NCBI RefSeq assembly: GCF_042242105.1 | Contig: NC_092029.1 | Location: forward strand, 8,929,885-8,993,884 | Direction of reading: 5' to 3' | Length of the DNA stretch: 64,000 bases | Source of the DNA: Pempheris klunzingeri | Taxonomy: Eukaryota > Chordata > Actinopteri > Acropomatiformes > Pempheridae | Shown here: positions 50,283 through 58,427 of the stretch, in pieces | Numbering within the stretch: the stretch's first letter is position 1 | How the letters are laid out: the number at the start of each line of letters is the position of its first letter | The notes under the pieces: generated by a model | Databases searched by the model: none | Told to the model about the DNA's origin: nothing | The model's input: only the letters and a program-made list of their open reading frames with translations | Translations under genes and position numbers: made by a program

Positions 50283-51382
50283 TTGCAAAGCAAGTTTACC
50301 CATGTCATACGTACGCACATGCAGTAGCATTCATGCCAATGCACACACTCATGTGACTACTCCTGTATCTTGAGACTGTGTGCAAACACAGGCCTTTAAG
50401 GCCAAGGTCAGAGGTGATAGTACGCATAAGATTTAGCAAGCATGAGACAGGGCGGTGGAGGAAGACGAGGAGAGAATTGAGGAATGAAGATGAGCAGGCA
50501 GAATGAATACACTGGAGAATGGATGCATGATGAATAGGAGAGGAGGGGAATGAAGGACAAAATAAAGTATAAAAAGAGTTTATACAATGTTGTGCATGTG
50601 TGAAAATGGGAGATGGTGATATCCGAGGAGGGTAAATCATAACAGATAAAGAGCTGAGCCGAATGGACTGACTGTCCTTGTGCTCCTGAGCAGGTGGATT
50701 TTTTGGCAGTGGATTAGGCTGGAAGGCCTCCGTAGATCGAGAAGAGCAGGTCTGACCTCTGCTGGCTAAATATCGATCTGCACCTGTCTTGCTGTGTTAT
50801 GACGTTTTTCCTCTCTCTTGGTCTTTAGTTTTTTATGCATCATGTAAACTGATCTGTGAGTCAAGTTCACGCTCACCCTGTATACAACATCACTGTGTAT
50901 CTTTTCCTGAAAAATGCATCTTTAATCCTGCGTTGAGTCATAATAAACGTCAGAAGACACAGAACCCAAACTTAAAACCGCAAAAGCTTGAGACTTATTT
51001 AACTTAAGTTAAAGCTGAAAGTAAAAAACAGCCTTTTGCCGTTAGAGGAATAAATGAAGCTGGTAAGTTATTAGAAGGTCGCATCTTAATAAACTGATGA
51101 TACAGCAAAAACATTGCACTCTCCGACGTAAAGTGGAGCGTATGAACCTCAACTGTAGACTCAACAGGTCCTTCGGTGTTACTGGGCCTTTATGCCAGGT
51201 TTTTGGGTTAAGGCCACTCCAGCAAAACATGCATGTGTCCATAGTAGGAGTGTAGAGTCCTACCGCAGCAGTGTTACTCTATGTTTCCATTTATTTTAAG
51301 AGACCTAAGAACAAAAGTGATCCCACAACAACAGTTTTTAGTCCGGTGAGGTAATTCTAGATCAAAGATGGACCCTTGAGCA

Positions 51383-51388
51383 TTTATT
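51383..51388 (-). terminator. naga: Candidate naga polyadenylation signal
   Basis: TTTATT on the plus strand reads AATAAA on the naga strand, about 360 bases after the stop codon. A second AATAAA lies at 51290-51295. Confidence 0.35.
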
Positions 51389-51747
51389 CATTTAGGTGCA
51401 GCAGTGTTCAAGCATAATGAAACTTTTGGCTGATAGAAAAGTGAAACTTTCATTTCAGTAGAAAAAAGACAACTCACTGAAAAATGTCTTAAAACATCTG
51501 TAATTTCTTAAAAACACATAATTATAATTCTGAACAAAATTCAGAAAAACAGGAATATCACCCTTCCTTGTTCTTTTCCTTAGCTTAAGCTTAAGGCAAA
51601 TCTGCAGTCCCTGAGCTTAAAATGATTACATTACTTAGAATAGACAGTCTGATAGTCTTAGAACAGTTTATCAGCACGTAATGGGTAAGTAGAGAAATAA
51701 GTCCTTTGATCAAGTGACATTTTGTGATTATCAGATAATAATCACAA

Positions 51748-51945
51748 TCAAAGGAAGACACGAGGAATGCCGTTTTCATCATCATGGTAAGATCCCAGGA
51801 GTCTGCCCCCTCTGTAGAACTGCCGGAGGTTCATTTTGGCGGGCGCGGAGACATACCACATGACCACACCAGTGGGGTTCACCGACACCACAAAGTCAGT
51901 GGAGTCTTTCAGCGCCGTGGTTTTTCCAGTGAAGACGTCAAAGAT
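51748..51945 (-). CDS. naga: naga coding exon 8 (terminal)
   Basis: Starts after CTCCGTCAG with [12 protein letters not shown], includes [10 protein letters not shown] of the C-terminal beta domain, and ends IPRVFL with TGA at 51750-51748. It is phase 0 at its start. The tail after GVVMWY is longer than in mammals. Confidence 0.93.
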   Translation of the reverse strand: MFDVFTGKTTALKDSTDFVVSVNPTGVVMWYVSAPAKMNLRQFYRGGRLLGSYHDDENGIPRVFL

Positions 51946-54900
51946 CTGACGGAGAATAAAAGAGAGAAAAGTGAGCGAATCTCCCACCATATTCGTACAA
52001 ACAGGTTTTATCAACCACGTGTGTCCAGTGGATCAACACTTCCTGACATTCCCTCTTGTCAGTAAGGAAGTCCAGCAATTTGTGACACAGAGAGCAATCA
52101 TGGGTACGAAATGTTGCATTAGTGATGAAGCCTAATGCACATTGCTCAGGAAGTAATGATGGGGCAGTGTGACTGTACAGAATCTCTCATTGATCAAGTG
52201 CAGTAGAGGATTCTTTTAGCCAGATGTGCAATTAGCGTACATAACCGAGTTTGTCTCTAAAGTGAGGAGACACCTGCCTGAGTGTGAGAGAGTTTTAAAG
52301 ACATACCGTGTAGCTACCGGACGGGTAGGAGAGTTTTTTGAGGGAGGTTTGGTAGCGGTAGGGCATGTCATGGCGCCGACTGAAGAACACCAATGCACTG
52401 GCATTGTCTGACAGGGGGCGCCAGAACACTTCGATGCCACTCTTCTCCTGGAAGAAATAAATAACGAAAAGAAAACGTGAACAATGGCACAAAAACTGAG
52501 ATGACGCATGCAGTTGTGGTCAGGAGTTTACACAAACAGGCACAGTATGTCATGACTGTCTTGCATCTGGAGCAGCGGCTCCTTCTTACACAGCAGCCTC
52601 TCAGTACATGGTGACGTAGCACACTGGACTGTGGACTCCAGCAGCCTCTAATTCACTGCAGACCTCCTTTATGGTGGTTCTGGATGGACTCTCAAACCAT
52701 CCTGACCAGTCTGTCCTCAGTAGCAAGTGACAGCTTGGGCTTTCTAACAGTTCGTAGCAGTGACACAACTGCGACTGTGCACTTACTACTTACACATAGC
52801 TGTTTGCACAGTTGATCTTGGGACCTGCGGCTGCTTTGAAATGGCTCCAAGTGACTTTCCTGACTTGCTCAAGTCAATGATCCGCTTTTTCAGATCCGTG
52901 CTGAGCTCCTTAGATTTTCCCATTGTTGCTTTTGTGGCTGAGTCTAATGAGTGTATCAAACAAGCCCTGTTTAAATGGGCTCAGAGAAGTCACCAGCTGT
53001 AGTCAACCATAATCACTCACAAGAAGTTAAGAGGCTGCAAAGAAAATGTGGTTGACACAACATCACTGAAATTGATAAGTCAAGTTGCTATATGTATATA
53101 TTTGTCTTATTTCCAGAAGACCTATAATAATTTGATAACCAAAATGCATGAATGTTTAATGGGACAAAGATGTAAGAGTAGTAGAAATCACAGGATATAT
53201 ATTCTTTACACATGTATGTAAACTTTTGCCAACAGCTGAATGTGTGAACAACAGAGGATAGAAAAGAAAAAAAGGACAGAAAAAAAAATACAAAAGGCAA
53301 AACTCCACCCAGGCAATCTCTGGCTTCATTAACAAAAAGCTGTCAGTGTGTCACCTTTAGGATGCGTCTTCCCTGGATACCCAGGGGGTCCTGGTTGATG
53401 CTGATGACCATTTTGTTCTGCAGGATGCTGCGGGCACCACTGCTGATGGTGCGCAGGTCATTGGACATGAAGAGGGGTGCAGCCATAATCGCCCACAGAG
53501 ACATCTGAGCCCGAGACTGGTCCATGCTGAGGCCAAAGTCGCCAATAACCAGCTATGGAGGTCAAAAATCACACGATCAAGGAATATGAGATGAGAAACT
53601 TGTAGCACCTCTTTTTAACCAACTGGTAATGAGAGAGAAAAAAGAATGAAGATATAGTTAAGATAAAGAAAAAAGAAAGGAAGATCTGTATTTTATATAT
53701 TTCGGCTGCCAAGATGGTTTGTTGTATCACTCACACGCACACACAGTATAAAAAGTGGAGTTTTTCCCTGTCAAGCCTCGAGTTTGTCATTTTCAAAATT
53801 GCCATCTTTGATTAACAGCACATGATGCACAAGTTTGTTTCCCCCACCACTGAGTGGTTATTCACAAGGTAATATAGCCTTAAAATATACCCTGCTTTAT
53901 CGTTTATTTCACTCTAAATGGGACCATGATTTGCAAAATTAACATAATGGTGTGTTGAAACTAGCAACTGAGACCATAAATTTATTAGGAAAATGTTTAC
54001 TGAGGTACTGTGATGTAGGCTCATTTTCTTATATACTTCCACACAATCAGCATTTTTTGGAGCCAAGTGGAGTCGCCCCCTGCTGGCCATTAGAAAGAAT
54101 GCAGATTTAAGGGACTTTTCAGACCCACAAGCTACGTCCACTTTTTTTTTTTTTGCACCGTTTCACTTCCAGTTAATGTTCCAATTGTACCTTTATCCTA
54201 TAACTTTATTTCATTTTATAATTAGATAACTGAAGTCAGAGGATTGAAGGATTGTGTGCAAACAAATACTTGAGAAGTTCCAGTCAAGACAATGAGGCCT
54301 TAAATATGTGTAAAGTGTCAGTTAAACAGACCATATCAGGGTCGTTCCACCTTCCAGGTCCAGCTGCAGCTGAAAGGACATCCTGGTTCTCAAAGAACCA
54401 GTCAATAATATTAAGGACGCTGTCCCAAGAGTCCTCGATGTCGCCATAGTTACGCCACAGGTTGCAGATCTCACCCAACTGAGAGTAGTTTACCTGAAAG
54501 CACGTGATGTTAAGTATAAATATAAACTTTGGATTAGAAGTATTAAAACATAATGTTCACGGCAGAGTCCACTGCCACTATATATGTACAAATATGTCCT
54601 GCGGATAATATAAACTTAAAGACATCCTGGTAATACCTTAGGTGGCAGGCCACCCTGGTAAGCAGGCCAGCTGCAGGAGTAGCCAATGGGACGACCGGTA
54701 GCATTTAAAGCCTTTGACATGAGAGGGTAACCTGTCAAATAAAAGAACCAGAGTCAAGATCAAGATCAAGTCAGCAAGAGCACAACCCCGAGTCACTTCT
54801 TCCTGCCTCACCCTGCTCTTGCTCTGAGGCGTTCGAATAACAGCCATCAAATTTAAACATGTCCACCCCCCAGTCGGCGAAGGTCTGAGCGTCAATCTCG

Positions 54901-56234
54901 ATCTTGTCCAGCGTAGTGCCGGGGTAACCCCCACAGGTGTACGTGCCCATGTCCCCGTAGATCCCCAGCTTGAGACCCCTGTCGTGCATGTAGCGTGCCA
55001 GCTTAGGGATGCCTCCTGGGAACCTGAGGCAGAGTGAGGGGAAAGAGGGCGGTAAAAATGTTGTGTAATCATCATCATTATCACATGTAAAGCACTAATT
55101 CTGTGTTAAATAAGGTAGCGGAGGACCTTCTCTAAATGATGGTACTTCAACATCTTCAACATCTAAAATCTTAGTAAGAACTTTAATAGTTACACCACTA
55201 GTGATACATATACAGTTTACAGTACATGTGCACTCAAATAGTGAAGCTCCAAAAAAAGCCTACAGTTGTTTATTCAAGATAATAACCACAGTGGGATTTT
55301 TTGTGTGTGTCTAGCTGGATTTGTTCCCTACTTTTTTCACTTGTATTTTACTGGGAAGTCATATTACTGCTGATTCAGCACATAACGCAGAATATACGAC
55401 CGAAGCTTGTTGTTAGTCACATGATTGTATGACTGTCACATTGTGTTCACCTTGTTTAACTGTTTTATTGACTTACAGGCTCAGAAGTCACAGATACTTG
55501 TTTGCACTGACTAACAACAGCTTGTGTGTGTGTGTGTGAGTCTATGAGCATACGTTACACACTGCACCATTACCTTTTAGGGTCAGGCTGCAGCCGTCCC
55601 TCCTCGTCTCTCTTTTTGGAGGACCAGCAGTCGTCTATGTTCACATAGACGTAGCCAAGTTCCCTCCAGCCGTCCTCTGAGAGTCTGTCCGCCATGTCGA
55701 TGAACAGATTCTCACTGGAGGAAAGAAAAGAAAGAGGTGACTCATAAGATTCAGGCCAAACAGCCAAACAGTGAGCAGAGAAAATCTGTGAACCACTTGC
55801 AAATGCACATTGTTTTGTTGATTGCACAAAACTTTTTCCAGTAAATGGTCAGTTCAGAGTGGCTTGTTCCTACTGTGCAGTTACATTTGATTGCATTTAA
55901 CTGCATTTGAAAAAGTTGATACACAGTGAGGTGTAGCAACTTAATGCATTAACAGAATATACTGTGTATAATATCTCAATAATCTCTAATCGACTAATAA
56001 TCAAAAGCTGGTAGCCCCGCTTTAAAAGAGAAGCTTTAGTGAGATCACATTGCGTAATACTCATATTATGTTGGCTTGCCTGATGCAGTTCTTGGGGTCG
56101 TTTGTACAGTCAATGTCACAGCGGTATCGTTCCCATGCCAACCAGCCCATGGGAGGGGTCCTCATCAGTCCATTGTCGAGGGCAAAGGTGACCACGGAGA
56201 GCGCCAATGCGAACAGAAGCACCGCCAAATGCAT
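51748..56234 (-). CDS. naga: Alpha-N-acetylgalactosaminidase, 8 coding exons
   Basis: Lysosomal glycoside hydrolase (family 27) that removes terminal alpha-GalNAc from glycolipids and glycopeptides. Coding exons, 5' to 3' on the minus strand: 56234-56080, 55714-55574, 55023-54812, 54731-54637, 54493-54332, 53552-53355, 52447-52307, 51945-51748; together 433 residues. Residues 1-18 form a signal peptide before [16 protein letters not shown] starts the TIM barrel and YVNIDDCW binds substrate. The nucleophile is D158 in FKFDGC and the acid/base is D219 in [15 protein letters not shown] places S190 and A193 at the N-acetyl specificity positions (human S188/A191); alpha-galactosidase A has Glu/Leu there, so this is naga, not gla. 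Sequons include NAS163, NAT179 and NYS203. The C terminus runs about 20 residues past human NAGA. The first coding intron has a GC donor. Confidence 0.96.
52307..52447 (-). CDS. naga: naga coding exon 7
   Basis: 141 nt, encoding [20 protein letters not shown] through the conserved MPYRYQTSL and ending ACG|GTATGT. It is part of the beta-sandwich domain; DNAS gives a further sequon. Confidence 0.94.
52511..53238 (-). mobile_element. Degenerate Tc1/mariner element in naga intron 6
   Basis: Ends are imperfect inverted repeats: plus-strand CAGTTGTGGTCAGGAGTTTA at the left and, on the minus strand, CAGCTGTTGGCAAAAGTTTA at the right. From an ATG at 52923-52921 the minus strand reads a Tc1-type transposase N-terminal helix-turn-helix ([20 protein letters not shown], then GAISKQ and PRSTVQT). 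After stops and frameshifts it resumes with [13 protein letters not shown] and KKEPLLQM. At about 728 bp it is an internally deleted, inactive copy in the same orientation as naga. Confidence 0.85.
53355..53552 (-). CDS. naga: naga coding exon 6
   Basis: 198 nt encoding [20 protein letters not shown], then [17 protein letters not shown] and [12 protein letters not shown], all strongly conserved in GH27 enzymes. Acceptor CTCCATAG, donor AAG|GTGACA. Confidence 0.96.
53770..54150. mobile_element. MITE-like teleost repeat in naga intron 5
   Basis: Phrases such as GAAACTAGCAACTGAGACCA, AATGTTTACTGAGGTA, GGAGTCGCCCCCTGCTGGCC and TTAGAAAGAATGCAG match a common percomorph non-autonomous element (from memory). 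It carries a CTCF-like core at 54075-54088. The precise ends are not defined. Confidence 0.5.
54332..54493 (-). CDS. naga: naga coding exon 5
   Basis: 162 nt encoding [20 protein letters not shown] through [10 protein letters not shown]. It carries catalytic D219 and the substrate-contacting DPDM. Junctions are CTTTCAG and ATG|GTCTGT, both phase 0. Confidence 0.96.
54637..54731 (-). CDS. naga: naga coding exon 4 (specificity loop)
   Basis: 95 nt encoding [20 protein letters not shown], then [11 protein letters not shown]. The SCSWPA loop is what separates NAGA from alpha-galactosidase A (CEWPLY there). Confidence 0.96.
54812..55023 (-). CDS. naga: naga coding exon 3 (nucleophile)
   Basis: 212 nt encoding [40 protein letters not shown] and [18 protein letters not shown]. 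Asp158 in KFDG is the catalytic nucleophile. The donor is CAGG|GTGAGG. Confidence 0.96.
55574..55714 (-). CDS. naga: naga coding exon 2
   Basis: 141 nt encoding [30 protein letters not shown] and EGRLQPDPK. It starts with T after TTCCTCCAG, completing Ser52 whose first two bases come from exon 1. Confidence 0.95.
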
Positions 56235-56236
56235 TC
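56080..56236 (-). CDS. naga: naga first coding exon, GC donor
   Basis: The acceptor TTTTCCTCCGCAG precedes GA-ATG, so this is an internal exon and the upstream MFLFSSAG codons are intronic. Coding starts at 56234. The exon encodes the signal peptide and [20 protein letters not shown], ending at ATCAG. The only donor that joins correctly to exon 2 is AG|GCAAGC, a GC-AG intron. The join gives NCISENLF, matching NCISEQLF in human NAGA. Confidence 0.93.
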
Positions 56237-56717
56237 CTGCGGAGGAAAACAAAAACACTTGGTTGAATCAGATGTCAGTGCTGCATGTGGGGCGGCACAA
56301 AGTTACAGCCAGCTTGCAAGTACTGCAAATATATACTCTGAGTGAGAGGTGACGGGTGTCGCTCGCACTTATACACCCCCTGAGTGTCAGATGACTGGGT
56401 GTGACTGTGGCAGAGAGCAGCAACAACCTGCCAGGTGACTTTTGCCATCACACAGTCTTAAAATATCAGCTCACTGACTCAAACCCCAGCGATCATTACA
56501 GAGGACACAGTTATTACAGCATGGTGAATACAACACATGTAGAAAGAAATGTGCATTATCAAAAAGCACAATTATCATCATCTACAATACCTGGCACTAA
56601 AAACATTTCTATTAGCTGCATTCAAAGGTTGACTAAATAAATTAAATATAGATTGTGAAAACTGTTTGCTGGCATACATTCCCCTGATGAACATGGTGAA
56701 AAGATAAAGTTACTCAC

Positions 56718-56795
56718 TGAGATCCACCGACTGCTCTCAGATCAGATCAGCACATCCGGTAACTTCAGCTCCTTTTTCAGGGGGAAAACAAACGA
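56718..56795 (-). other. naga: Possible naga 5' non-coding exon (proximal)
   Basis: The minus strand reads GTTACCGGATGTG and ends GGTGGATCTCA|GTGAGTAA, a strong donor that could join to the acceptor at 56237. The ACCGGATGT stretch resembles an ETS site. The 5' limit is unknown; the model rests on the donor alone. Confidence 0.28.
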
Positions 56796-57007
56796 CACTC
56801 GCTGTTTAATTCAATTCAAAACAAGGCCACTAGAGAAACACCTGAATGAAATCACTTTAAAACTGCACTGAATGCACCACGTCGGGCAAATGTACATCCA
56901 CTCTGCTTGGTCTAGGAAAACACAAGATACACGAAATAGATTAATCTGATCCAAACAGGAAACACAGGTGACAAACACACGTGACTCGTTTCAAACACAG
57001 GTAGAGC

Positions 57008-57065
57008 CGCAGCGGCTAACACGCGAACATATAGCGTTAGCATTTAGCTTGAAGCTGTAAAAAAT
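57008..57065. repeat. Duplicated block upstream of naga, copy 1
   Basis: GCAGCGGCTAACACGCGAAC followed by TAGCGTTAGCATTTAGCT resembles 57789-57843 (GCGCAGCGGCTAACATGTAG, then CGTTAAGCATGTAGCT). The two blocks share motif order and orientation and lie about 780 bp apart. Confidence 0.45.
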
Positions 57066-57180
57066 CAGGATGTGAGAGGGGAACTGATCAGAGATCAGCG
57101 ATGTGGGATTAAATCCTGCTGAACCAACTCCACAGCATCTCTTTATCATGGTATTATTAATTTAAGAGAGAGAGAAAGAA

Positions 57181-57310
57181 GCGATCTGATTGGCCGAAAC
57201 AAAGAAGAGATCTGATTGGTTGAGAGAAAGATACGATTTGGTCGGCCAAATAAAAGAAGCACTCTGATTGGCCAAAATAATGAACTGATCTAATTGGCCG
57301 AAAGTAAATG
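57181..57310 (-). promoter_or_regulatory. Five-unit 26-bp tandem array of CCAAT boxes
   Basis: Exactly five units of 26 bp (57181, 57207, 57233, 57259, 57285), each with an ATTGG-like core eight bases in. ATTGG (CCAAT on the naga strand) is intact at 57189, 57215, 57267 and 57293; at 57241 it is GTCGG. CCAAT boxes bind NF-Y. The array lies between the naga coding region and the CLEAR site, and may form a promoter or intronic enhancer for naga or the divergent gene. Confidence 0.55.
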
Positions 57311-57631
57311 AACTCTCTGACCATTTTAGCCACTTCTTGAAGGTACTTCAGTTTTTAGTGTTTAGTTTTAGTCTTAGTTTATTTTTTTTAGGTTACTCTT
57401 CCAAAAACTTAGCACCACTGTTCAGGAGTATCATTTACCTCATTAAAGCTAAGCTCTCATGATAAATTGTCTCCCTCCAGCTTTTTGTCTGAGGTCTGTC
57501 CTCAACTCAACTTTAATCTCCCACTCCGTCTCTCGTGTCGGGTCCAAGTACAAGCTATTCTTTAACAGGCTATGAATTTTCATACAATGATTAGCTACCT
57601 TGATTCTGAAAAGAGGAAGTATGCACGTCCC

Positions 57632-57671
57632 TGCCTCTGCCTCTGCCCTGTCCTGCCCTGCCCTGCCCTAC
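57632..57671 (+). repeat. Short (CTGCC)n-like tandem repeat
   Basis: A CTGCCTCTGCC stretch followed by four CCTGCCCTGCC-type units. Simple pyrimidine-rich repeat upstream of naga. Confidence 0.7.
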
Positions 57672-57788
57672 TTGTGGTATGGCTGCGCTAATAACATTAG
57701 TCTACAGCTGTCAATATCAAATTAATGCAAGTTGGTTTGGCTTTGCGCAAGAGATACCGGTGACTCCATTCATGCACTGGCAGATGAG

Positions 57789-57843
57789 CGGCGCAGCGGC
57801 TAACATGTAGCGTTAAGCATGTAGCTCGGAGCCATAAAGAAAG
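57789..57843. repeat. Duplicated block upstream of naga, copy 2
   Basis: Counterpart of 57008-57065. It lies immediately after (on the naga strand) the putative 5' exon donor at 57853. Confidence 0.45.
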
Positions 57844-57852
57844 AAGTCTTAC

Positions 57853-58000
57853 GTCCTCCAAACCAGCTTTCACAGAGTCACGTCGAAACGGAGGTTTAAC
57901 GTGGACGCCCTCCTGTCTTCACTCCGCTCAGACCTTTGAATACACCCCGTGATAAACTCCTCTCCAACAGTGAACCGACGCCACACAGGGAGAAAACAGC
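57853..58000 (-). other. naga: Possible naga 5' non-coding exon (distal)
   Basis: CpG-rich sequence whose minus strand ends GGAGGAC|GTAAGACTT, a consensus donor. It begins next to the CLEAR palindrome at 58017-58026, where a TFEB-regulated lysosomal gene would be expected to start. The 5' limit is inferred. It would splice either to the proximal candidate exon or directly to the acceptor at 56237. Confidence 0.38.
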
Positions 58001-58016
58001 GAGCTGAGAAGCCAGA

Positions 58017-58026
58017 GTCACGTGAC
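58017..58026. promoter_or_regulatory. Perfect CLEAR (TFEB) palindrome
   Basis: GTCACGTGAC is the exact consensus of the CLEAR element bound by TFEB/TFE3 in promoters of lysosomal genes. It sits in a CpG-rich stretch between the divergent naga and unknown membrane-protein genes, about 1.8 kb upstream of the naga ATG and 0.4 kb upstream of the other ATG. That naga is a lysosomal enzyme gene fits TFEB control. Confidence 0.65.
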
Positions 58027-58408
58027 ATGGCGCTGCAGTCAGCTGACCACAGAGCCGGGCCGCGTCCCATTATTTGTATTACTCGACTTGGATCAGTCCT
58101 TTCCATAGATTTTACAAAAGGAATGTACACAGTAATGCTTTTTCTGGTTCAGCGTGGGCCGAATGATTATTGTTCCTTATTGTTGTTATTATAAAATAAG
58201 ATTTAAAATTGGATAAGATTGTTCGTTTGCCTTTACTACACATTTAAACCTAACTGGTAGCTTGTGAAAACAGACATGTTTTTAGTCTTCTTTTTAAAGA
58301 GGACAGTGTGGCAGCACACCTTAGTTAGTGCAGTACCACAATGACTGAATGTGACATCTAACAGGAGAAGGTGGAGCCTCTGAGCTCCACTGGCAGCCAC
58401 AAGCAGTC

Positions 58409-58427
58409 ATGGCAGAAACCAGCCTGG
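58409..58427 (+). CDS. First coding exon of the unrecognised membrane-protein gene
   Basis: Nineteen coding bases, MAETSL plus one base. The context GTCATGG has G at +4. The donor GGGTAAGA is a near-perfect consensus and its phase matches the acceptor at 59418|59419. The 5' UTR probably begins somewhere in 58030-58400. Confidence 0.7.

Larger units (their letters stand above)
29521..51280. other. Gene-free interval between vegfa and naga
   Basis: About 22 kb in which I recognise no exon, conserved protein frame or RNA gene. Longer open frames here, such as the 242-codon minus-strand one at 47299-48027, are low-complexity frames running through CA/GA-rich DNA. The interval holds microsatellites, a 20-bp minisatellite, a TIR-bounded transposon and other degenerate repeats, each listed separately. 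Distal vegfa enhancers are possible but cannot be seen without cross-species alignment. Confidence 0.55.

Noticed and set aside
51748..56234. Identification as alpha-galactosidase A (gla)
   Set aside because: The substrate loop reads SCSWPAY (Ser/Ala) rather than CEWPLY (Glu/Leu), and the whole sequence follows NAGA more closely.
56237..56258. Upstream in-frame ATG of naga (MFLFSSAG extension)
   Set aside because: Those codons cover the intron acceptor CCTCCGCAG. The ATG at 56234 gives a normal signal peptide.
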